NCBI GenBank assembly: GCA_004554555.1
Contig: SFLN01000009.1
Location: forward strand, 1 to 28,571
Reading direction: 5' to 3'
Length of the DNA: 28,571 bases
Origin: [Eubacterium] saphenum
GTDB taxonomy: Bacteria; Bacillota; Clostridia; Oscillospirales; Ruminococcaceae
Part shown: positions 23,639 to 28,571 of the stretch, piece by piece
Numbering within the stretch: the first letter of the stretch is position 1
Layout: each line of letters starts with the position of its first letter
Translations under genes and position numbers: made by a program
The notes under the pieces: model-generated
Seen by the model: the letters and a program-made list of their open reading frames with translations, nothing else
Database searches by the model: none
Told to the model about the DNA's origin: nothing

Positions 23639-24193
23639 GTGAAAGAGAATAAATTTTTCACGGTGAACAATATGGTGTTCATCGCGCTTTTTGCGGCGAT
23701 AATTTGCATTATGGCGCCGTTTTCGATTAGTGCGGGAGCAATCCCGATTTCACTGGGAACTTTCGCGATTTACCTCGCGGGCGGCTTCCTCGGGAGCAAA
23801 AAGGGCGTGGCGGCGGTTTGCGTATACATTATGCTGGGCGCGGTCGGACTGCCCGTGTTCACGGGATTTTCGGGCGGTTTTGCAAAACTGCTCGGAGTGA
23901 CGGGCGGCTATATAATCGGCTATATACCGCTGGTTATGCTCACGGGAATTTTTGCCGAGCGTAATAAAAAGCTTATGCCGTTGGGAATGGTTCTGGGAAC
24001 GCTTGCGTGCTACACTTTCGGCACCGCTTGGTTTATGATTTCAACGGGAAGCGAGCTTGTTCCCGCGCTTATGAGCTGCGTTGTGCCGTTTCTTATCGGC
24101 GACGCGATTAAGATTGCCGCGGCAACGGCGATTTGTATTCCGCTCAAATCAAGGGTTGACAAAATTTTGGCATATAAAAGGAAAAAACAATGA
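23639..24193 (+). CDS. bioY: Biotin transporter substrate-binding subunit BioY
   Basis: The S component of the ECF-type biotin transporter; it binds biotin in the membrane and can work with a shared EcfAAT module or alone at low rate. Six hydrophobic helices are visible, with the family features ISAGAIPISLGTFAIYLAGG near residue 40 and the LPVFTGFSGG loop near residue 75. The length of 184 residues is typical. The start is GTG at 23639, with AAGTGA eight bases upstream. It is followed by the AEC gene, overlapping by ATGA. No BirA box or biotin-pathway gene is seen in the window. Confidence 0.92.
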   Translation: MKENKFFTVNNMVFIALFAAIICIMAPFSISAGAIPISLGTFAIYLAGGFLGSKKGVAAVCVYIMLGAVGLPVFTGFSGGFAKLLGVTGGYIIGYIPLVMLTGIFAERNKKLMPLGMVLGTLACYTFGTAWFMISTGSELVPALMSCVVPFLIGDAIKIAAATAICIPLKSRVDKILAYKRKKQ

Positions 24194-25134
24194 ACTCTGC
24201 GCTGATTACAGCATTTCAAGCCGTTGTAATGCTGATTTTGCTTTTTTTCGGGTACTTTTTGTACAAGAAGGATTTTCTTGACGAAAACTCCTCAAAACGG
24301 CTCTCGAACATCACTATTTCCATAATCAGCCCGATTGTCATTTTCAACGCTTATCAGACAGATTTTAACCCCGAGCTGCTCAAAGGACTTTTGACGGCGC
24401 TTGCGCTTGCGTTTGCGTCGCAGGCTTTGTCCGTGCTTGCAGCTCGGCTTATTGTGCGCAAAACTCACAAGGACTTCGAGGTTGAGCGCTTTGCAATCGG
24501 CTATTCAAACTGCGCGTTTATGGGAATTCCGCTTGCCGAGGCAACCTACGGCGCGGAGGGCGTGTTCTACCTCACGGCTTATATAACCGCGTTCAATGTT
24601 TTTATGTGGACGCACGGCGTTGTTATGATGAGCGGGAAAAAGCTCACGGGAAAAGGGCTGGTGAAGATTGTGATTTCGCCGGCGATGCTGAGTATAATTC
24701 TCGGCTTGGTGTGCTTTTTCACGGGCTTCCGCGTTCCCGAAATCATACAGCTCCCGCTGAATTACCTCGGCGCGCTTAACACGCCGCTTGCTATGATAGT
24801 TTCGGGCGCGACGATTGCTATGGCGGGAATAAAGAGCTGCTTCACGAAAAAGCGCGTGTACTTTTTGCAGGCGTTTCGGCTGTTGCTTTTGCCGGCGGTA
24901 ATCGCCACGGGCTACGCAATAGCAAGGCATTTCGGAGCAAACGCAACCGCTGTCGGCTCGATACTTGTAGCGGCGGCAGCTCCCACTGCGTCGGCAGCGA
25001 TTATGTTCTCGCATAAATTCGGGAAAAACGCCGAATACGCGTCAAATCACTTTGCGGTTTCCACGATTTTGAGTATGGCGACAATGCCACTTATCCTCGC
25101 GTTTTACGAGCTGGTGTGCGGTTGGATTTTGTAG
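24190..25134 (+). CDS. AEC-family (auxin efflux carrier-type) transporter
   Basis: A membrane carrier of about ten helices in the auxin-efflux-carrier/malate permease superfamily. The conserved N-terminal LSNITISIISPIVIFNAY, GYSNCAFMGIPL (with the characteristic N and P), and the late AAAAPTASAAIMF with FAVSTILSMATMPL are all there. In bacteria such carriers export malate or other organic anions; the substrate here is unknown. The ATG overlaps the bioY stop, so they are co-transcribed. It ends the operon without a visible terminator before the small RNA. Confidence 0.9.
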   Translation: MNSALITAFQAVVMLILLFFGYFLYKKDFLDENSSKRLSNITISIISPIVIFNAYQTDFNPELLKGLLTALALAFASQALSVLAARLIVRKTHKDFEVERFAIGYSNCAFMGIPLAEATYGAEGVFYLTAYITAFNVFMWTHGVVMMSGKKLTGKGLVKIVISPAMLSIILGLVCFFTGFRVPEIIQLPLNYLGALNTPLAMIVSGATIAMAGIKSCFTKKRVYFLQAFRLLLLPAVIATGYAIARHFGANATAVGSILVAAAAPTASAAIMFSHKFGKNAEYASNHFAVSTILSMATMPLILAFYELVCGWIL

Positions 25135-25177
25135 AAAATGCACAAAAAATCGCTTTACAGTTTGTACACAATAATTG

Positions 25178-25206
25178 TTGCAAATTTCCAAAAAAAATGG
25201 TATAAT
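25178..25206 (+). promoter_or_regulatory. Sigma-A promoter of the small RNA
   Basis: TTGCAA (25178-25183), then 17 bp, then TATAAT (25201-25206), about 45 bp after the AEC stop codon. No open reading frame follows. Confidence 0.8.
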
Positions 25207-25211
25207 TTATA

Positions 25212-25369
25212 TGTTACAAATTGACAAGATAGTATTTAGGCTATAAAGCCTGTATACTTCTTAATATATTTTCCCCAATTATTTTCAGCCGATAAACTGT
25301 TTTCCCCAAACAGTCGGCAACCTTAATTTGATTTAACCGCAGACACCCCCTTGTCTGCGGGATTTTTTT
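25212..25369 (+). ncRNA. Structured small RNA with three C-rich loops (unidentified)
   Basis: A promoter and a terminator frame about 158 nt without coding capacity. The fold seen by eye has a closing stem GTTA + CAAATT (25213-25222) with AATTTG + TAAC (25325-25337). One hairpin is AGTAT-TT-AGGCT with loop ATAA (25231-25258). Another is GCCGA + CTGTTT with TCCCC in its loop (25288-25318). A second TTTTCCCC lies single-stranded at 25269-25276, and the terminator loop holds CCCCC. C-rich loops of this kind in Firmicutes sRNAs bind G-rich ribosome sites (the UCCC motif of staphylococcal sRNAs), so a trans-acting regulator is plausible. A 6S RNA was considered, but the shape does not fit. Confidence 0.65.
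25337..25369 (+). terminator. Terminator of the small RNA
   Basis: Stem CCGCAGACA (25337-25345) / TGTCTGCGG (25352-25360), loop CCCCCT, then GA and seven T. Confidence 0.93.
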
Positions 25370-25409
25370 ATGTTTTTGTGAAATTTCGCAAAATTTTCAC
25401 TCAAAACAC

Positions 25410-25437
25410 TTGACTTTTGAAAAAATAGTTGTATAAT
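25410..25437 (+). promoter_or_regulatory. Sigma-A promoter for htpG
   Basis: TTGACT (25410-25415), 16 bp, TATAAT (25432-25437). Transcription would start inside the CIRCE operator that follows at once. Confidence 0.85.
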
Positions 25438-25441
25438 ATAG

Positions 25442-25468
25442 TTAGCACTCTAATGGGGCGAGTGCTAA
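25442..25468 (+). promoter_or_regulatory. CIRCE operator (HrcA binding site)
   Basis: A perfect match to the consensus: TTAGCACTC (25442-25450), nine bases, GAGTGCTAA (25460-25468). It overlaps the transcription start of htpG. HrcA would repress htpG at normal temperature; groE and dnaK, the usual CIRCE genes, are not in the window. Confidence 0.96.
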
Positions 25469-25469
25469 A

Positions 25470-25523
25470 TTGATTCCGAAATATAAGTAAATGCCCCTTT
25501 ATAAGGTTGCCTAGCGGAATCAA
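25470..25523 (+). promoter_or_regulatory. Stem-loop in the htpG leader
   Basis: TTGATTCCG (25470-25478) pairs with CGGAATCAA (25515-25523), with a smaller CCTT/AAGG hairpin inside. The ribosome site (AGGAG near 25536) is outside the stem, so this is not a simple RNA thermometer. It may affect transcript stability. Confidence 0.6.
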
Positions 25524-25549
25524 TTTCAAATTTTTAGGAGATGATTTAA

Positions 25550-27445
25550 ATGGCAGAAAAAAAGGAATTCAAAGCCGAATCTAAACGCTTGCTGGAGATG
25601 ATGATAAACTCCATTTATACGCATAAGGAAATCTTTTTGCGCGAGCTTATTTCAAACGCCTCCGACGCGATGGATAAGCTGTATTTCAAGTCGATGGAGG
25701 AAAATCTCGGGCTTACGCGCTCGGATATGAGCATTACGCTTGCCGTTGACAAGGACGCGCGCACGCTCACAATCACCGATAACGGTATCGGTATGACCAA
25801 GGACGAGCTTGAAAACAACCTCGGCACAATCGCGCAGAGCGGCTCTTTTGAGTTCAAGCGCGACAATGAAAAGACCGAAGACGTTGACGTTATCGGACAG
25901 TTTGGCGTGGGCTTTTACTCCGCGTTTATGGTAGCGAAAAGAGTTACCGTAATCTCCAAGGCTTACGGCGCGGACAAGGCTTATATGTGGCAGAGCGACG
26001 GCGCGGAGGGTTATTCTATCGAGGACGCCGAAAAGGATACCAACGGCACGGTTATCACCCTTGAAATCAAGGACAACGCCGATGAGGAGAATTACGACGA
26101 GTTCCTCACGCCCTACAAAATCAAAGAGCTTGTCAAGAAGTACTCCGACTATATCCGCTATCCCATCAAGATGGACGTCGAGCACGAAAAGCTCAAGGAA
26201 GGCACCGGCGTTGACGGAAAAGAACCCGAGTATGAAAAGGAAATCGTTACCGAAACGCTCAATTCGATGGTTCCGATTTGGAAAAAGTCCAAGACCGAGC
26301 TGAAAGACGAGGATTACAACCAGTTCTACAAGGACAAATTCTACGATTACACCGACCCGCTGCTCCACATTCACACAAGAACCGAGGGCACGGCAACCTA
26401 TTCCGCGCTGCTTTACATTCCGCAGAATGCGCCCTACGACTACTACTCCAAGAACTACGAAAAGGGCTTGCAGCTCTATTCGAGCGGCGTTATGATTATG
26501 GAGAAATGCTCGGATTTGCTGCCCGATTATTTCAGCTTTGTAAAAGGTCTTGTGGACAGCGAGGATTTGTCGCTTAATATTTCCCGCGAAATGCTCCAGC
26601 ATGACAGACAGCTGAAAATCATCGCAAAGAGCATCGAAAAGTCGATTAAGAACGAGCTGAAAAAGCTGCTCAAAAACGAGCGCGAGAAGTACGAGAAGTT
26701 CTTTGAAACGTTCGGCTCGCAGATTAAGTACGGAATTTACGAGGCTTACGGAATGAACAAGGACGAGCTTCAAGACCTCTTGCTGTTCAAGACCTCAAAC
26801 GGCGGTACAACAACGCTTGAAGAGTACGTTTCGCGTATGAAAGAGGACCAGAAGTACATCTATTTCGCGAGCGGAAGCAGCGTTACCCGTATCGAGAGCC
26901 TCCCGCAGACCGAGCAGGTTCGCGACAAGGGCTACGAAATCCTGTACCTCACCGACCACGTTGACGAGTTCTGCCTGCAAATGATGCACGACTATGACGG
27001 CAAGGAGTACAAGTCGGTTTCAGCGGAAGACCTTGGTCTTGACACTCCCGAGGAGAAGGAGGAAATCAAGAAGGCTGAGGAGGACAACAAGTCGCTGTTC
27101 GAGTTTATGACCGAGAAGCTCGGCGGTAAGGTTAAGGCGGTTAAGCTGTCGCAGCGCTTGAAGAGCCACCCTGTGTGCATTACAAGCGAGGGTATGCTGT
27201 CGGTTGAGATGGAAAAAGTTTTGTCGGCGATGCCAAACGGTGATGGAGCAAAGGCGGAGAAAATTCTCGAAATCAACCCGAACCACGCTATATTCGGAAA
27301 GCTGAAAGAGCTGTACGAGAGCGATAAGGATAAGGCGGCGGATTATGCGGATATTTTGTATAATCAGGCGCTGTTGATTGAAGGAATGCCGATTGAGAAC
27401 CCTGTGGAGTTCTCGAATAAGGTTTGCGAGCTGCTGGCGAAGTAA
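25550..27445 (+). CDS. htpG: Molecular chaperone HtpG (Hsp90)
   Basis: ATP-driven chaperone that remodels client proteins in the cytosol. The N-terminal ATPase carries FLRELISNASDAMDKL, the TDNGIGMT loop and GQFGVGFYSAFMVA. The middle domain includes LNISREMLQHD with its catalytic Arg, and the C-terminal dimerisation domain follows. The length of 631 residues is normal. The ATG follows TAGGAGATGATTTAA. Expression is expected to be heat-inducible through HrcA and the CIRCE site upstream. It stands alone; a 65 bp palindromic repeat begins 32 bp after its stop. Confidence 0.97.
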   Translation: MAEKKEFKAESKRLLEMMINSIYTHKEIFLRELISNASDAMDKLYFKSMEENLGLTRSDMSITLAVDKDARTLTITDNGIGMTKDELENNLGTIAQSGSFEFKRDNEKTEDVDVIGQFGVGFYSAFMVAKRVTVISKAYGADKAYMWQSDGAEGYSIEDAEKDTNGTVITLEIKDNADEENYDEFLTPYKIKELVKKYSDYIRYPIKMDVEHEKLKEGTGVDGKEPEYEKEIVTETLNSMVPIWKKSKTELKDEDYNQFYKDKFYDYTDPLLHIHTRTEGTATYSALLYIPQNAPYDYYSKNYEKGLQLYSSGVMIMEKCSDLLPDYFSFVKGLVDSEDLSLNISREMLQHDRQLKIIAKSIEKSIKNELKKLLKNEREKYEKFFETFGSQIKYGIYEAYGMNKDELQDLLLFKTSNGGTTTLEEYVSRMKEDQKYIYFASGSSVTRIESLPQTEQVRDKGYEILYLTDHVDEFCLQMMHDYDGKEYKSVSAEDLGLDTPEEKEEIKKAEEDNKSLFEFMTEKLGGKVKAVKLSQRLKSHPVCITSEGMLSVEMEKVLSAMPNGDGAKAEKILEINPNHAIFGKLKELYESDKDKAADYADILYNQALLIEGMPIENPVEFSNKVCELLAK

Positions 27446-27477
27446 ACGCACTATCTTCCCGAGGGTGCGCAGCGAAA

Positions 27478-27542
27478 AAAGTCTTTTTGGAAGTCAAGAA
27501 ACCTTTTTCTTCAGAAAAAGGTTTCTTGCCGCCGGAGGCACT
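27478..27542 (+). repeat. 65 bp dispersed palindromic repeat, copy 2 (downstream of htpG)
   Basis: AAAGTCTTTTTGGAAGTC, then a perfect 16 bp palindrome (27495-27510 with 27513-27528, arms on AAACCTTTTTCT), then CCGCCGGAGGCACT. It has the same length and order of parts as the minus-strand copy at 8623-8687. The stem bases that differ between copies (AAAACC versus GAAACC) change on both arms together. It stands in the orientation of the gene just upstream. Confidence 0.85.
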
Positions 27543-27616
27543 CGCGGCGAAGCCGCGAACTAGAGCGCGAAGCGCGACCACTCGGCGCGAAGCGCCGCAC
27601 TCGCGGCGAAGCCGCG
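27543..27616 (+). repeat. Array of four GAA-loop mini-hairpins
   Basis: Four hairpins at roughly 20 bp steps, each with loop GAA: CGCGGC/GCCGCG (27543-27557), GCGC/GCGC (27565-27575), CGGCGC/GCGCCG (27583-27597) and CGCGGC/GCCGCG (27602-27616). CACT precedes the first, third and fourth. Stems differ but stay paired. A degenerate counterpart follows the other 65 bp copy. Confidence 0.85.
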
Positions 27617-27681
27617 CAAACGCGTTCAAAAGCGCTAAAAGGGGTTTGGGGGAAAAACAAGAGTTTTTCCCCCACGCGTTT
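27617..27681. repeat. Nested palindrome
   Basis: An inner perfect stem TGGGGGAAAAAC (27647-27658) / GTTTTTCCCCCA (27663-27674) with loop AAGA lies near the 3' side. Outer sequences ACGCG and CGCGT near 27619 and 27675 can pair around it. No gene is convincing anywhere in 27446-27900. Confidence 0.7.
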
Positions 27682-27709
27682 TTGGAGGCTTTCAGCCGAC
27701 AAAAACGCA

Positions 27710-27742
27710 TCGATTTCAGCGGGTCGAAGCCGCTGAAATCGA
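27710..27742. repeat. 13-7-13 palindrome, distant member of the cluster at 8051-8525
   Basis: Arm TCGATTTCAGCGG (27710-27722), loop GTCGAAG, complementary arm 27730-27742. Arm length, loop length and the TCGAA core match the palindromes about 19 kb away. Confidence 0.8.
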
Positions 27743-27852
27743 CAAGGGCGCGTATATTGCATTGCCGTGGCGCATAAATTTTTTTCGTCTGCTTGTTGCC
27801 GAACTCAGCAAGCAGTGCCGCAAACGATAAAGAAAACGTTCCCCAAAAACAA

Positions 27853-27881
27853 AAAAGCAGGCTCAAAACGAACCTGCTTTT
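27853..27881 (-). terminator. Terminator of the ssb-rpsR transcript
   Basis: On the minus strand AAAAGCAGG (27873-27881) pairs with CCTGCTTTT (27853-27861) and a TTGTTTTT run follows. It lies 27 bp after the rpsR stop codon. Confidence 0.92.
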
Positions 27882-27907
27882 ATTTTGCCTTTGATTTGCC
27901 GATTGAA

Positions 27908-28156
27908 TTAGTCAGCAGAATAAGGAATAAGGGCAACCTGTCTAGCTCTCTTGATAGCCTTGGTAAGCTCTCTCTGATGATAAGCGCAGCAGCCGGTAAC
28001 TCTGCAGGGCAGAATCTTGGAGCGCTCGGTCATAAACTTTCTGAGCTTGGCGATGTCCTTATAATCAATGAACTCTGTTCTGTCCGAGCAAAACTGGCAA
28101 ACCTTTTTGCGGCTGCGCTTTGCTGCGTGAACAGGTCTTTCGGTCTTTTCAGCCAT
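27908..28156 (-). CDS. rpsR: 30S ribosomal protein S18
   Basis: A small-subunit ribosomal protein that binds the central domain of 16S rRNA next to S6. The 82 residues contain KKVCQFC, then IDYKDIAKLRKFMTERSKILPCRVTGCC (in parts), and end AIKRARQVALIPYSAD, all family signatures. The cysteines (CxxC and a later C...CC) mark the zinc-binding C+ form. AGGAGG precedes the ATG. It follows ssb by 43 bp, in the widespread rpsF-ssb-rpsR order, the rpsF part being outside the window. Confidence 0.97.
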   Translation of the reverse strand: MAEKTERPVHAAKRSRKKVCQFCSDRTEFIDYKDIAKLRKFMTERSKILPCRVTGCCAYHQRELTKAIKRARQVALIPYSAD

Positions 28157-28199
28157 AGTGTTAACCTCCTGTTTAGATTTCGATTAGTTCACAAATTTC

Positions 28200-28571
28200 T
28201 CAGAATGGATAATCGTCACTGTCGGCAGAGGAAAAATCCGCGGCAGGAGAGTTGTTCTCCGACGGAGCGGAAGAAGCGGAATAAGAGTTGTTCACGGGAG
28301 GGGGCGTTCCGTAGCCGGGGTCGCCGCTTTGAGAGTAGCTTCCGGAGCCGCTCTCGGACTTTGAACCGGTAAAGGTTATCTGGTCGGCAATAATCTCGGT
28401 AACGTTTACGTTTTGCCCATCTTTGTTGGTGTATTGACGCGTCTGGAGCTCGCCTTCAACAAGAATCATATTTCCCTTCTTGAAATAACGGGAAACAAAT
28501 TCACCCTGCTGACGCCAAGCAACGATGTTGAAGAAATCAGCCTTCTTTTCTTCGCCCCCGGCGTTGGAGCG
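28200..28571 (-). CDS. ssb: Single-stranded DNA-binding protein, 5' part outside the window
   Basis: Coats single-stranded DNA during replication, repair and recombination. The frame is open to the window edge; 123 residues are visible. They begin with the end of the OB fold (DFFNIVAWRQQGEFVSRYF, GNMILVEGELQTRQY, NVTEIIADQ), then a Gly/Ser/Asn/Pro-rich linker, and end with the acidic tip DDYPF that binds partner proteins. An internal Met at 28469 could be mistaken for the start, but the upstream residues are clearly SSB. It is the first visible gene of the ssb-rpsR pair. Confidence 0.95.
   Translation of the reverse strand, partial: RSNAGGEEKKADFFNIVAWRQQGEFVSRYFKKGNMILVEGELQTRQYTNKDGQNVNVTEIIADQITFTGSKSESGSGSYSQSGDPGYGTPPPVNNSYSASSAPSENNSPAADFSSADSDDYPF

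Noticed and set aside
25212..25369. 6S RNA
   Set aside because: The length is close, but there is no long rod with a large central bubble; instead a short closing stem, two hairpins and C-rich loops are seen.
27288..27866. A 192-residue minus-strand open frame, and plus-strand frames across the same region
   Set aside because: It overlaps htpG in antisense and then reads through the repeats. The peptide it shares with the 8.6 kb region (KPFSEEKGF) comes from the 65 bp repeat, not from a protein.
28200..28469. A complete 89-residue gene starting at the internal Met
   Set aside because: The frame continues upstream to the window edge with typical SSB residues, so this is the 3' part of ssb.

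Overview
The window looks like a chromosomal piece of a motile member of the Clostridia (Bacillota), most like the Oscillospirales/Ruminococcaceae. The grounds are: strong sigma-A promoters with 16-17 bp spacers, AGGAGG-type ribosome sites, frequent TTG/GTG starts, a CIRCE heat-shock operator, a clostridial-type aspartate kinase, a SpoIIQ-like peptidase, flagellin with its lysine methylase FliB, and many GC-rich intergenic palindromes. G+C is roughly half by eye. No rRNA, tRNA, CRISPR array, phage gene or intact transposase was seen.

Layout. 1-1.6 kb: 3' part of a flagellin gene with a strong terminator. 1.7-5.8 kb: an operon of aspartate kinase, a NYN nuclease with five LOTUS/OST-HTH repeats, and an aspartoacylase-fold protein that appears to lack its zinc histidines. 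5.8-9.4 kb (minus strand): an MGMT-like protein without the acceptor cysteine, a secreted GH25 lysozyme, a gene-free stretch packed with palindromes, and an M23 peptidase. 9.6-13.0 kb: a promoter, a 164 bp inverted-repeat element lying in the leader, then degenerate EAL-HDOD, FkbM methyltransferase and an anchored unknown protein. 13.1-18.1 kb: a patatin-like lipase (plus strand), facing a minus-strand ECF sigma factor with its membrane partner, and a guaB-fliB pair. 18.3-22.5 kb: an operon of rpe, three Rnf-like membrane subunits (D, E, A only) and an anchored putative glycoside hydrolase. 22.6-25.1 kb: yajC, tetR, bioY and an AEC transporter. 25.2-25.4 kb: a free-standing structured small RNA with three C-rich loops. 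25.4-27.4 kb: CIRCE-controlled htpG. 27.5-27.75 kb: a second palindrome cluster. 27.9 kb to the end (minus strand): rpsR and the 3' part of ssb.

How the parts fit. FliB probably methylates flagellin such as the one at the left end. The sigma factor and its overlapping partner form a self-contained envelope-signalling pair. The most unusual locus is rpe-rnfDEA: RnfC, RnfG and RnfB are absent here, and three of the four cysteines that hold the intramembrane Fe-S cluster in true RnfA/RnfE are replaced, so this is unlikely to be a normal Rnf ion pump. The other items most worth a second look are the UCCCC-loop small RNA, the family of 13-7-13 palindromes with covarying arms, and the 65 bp repeat that follows two unrelated genes.
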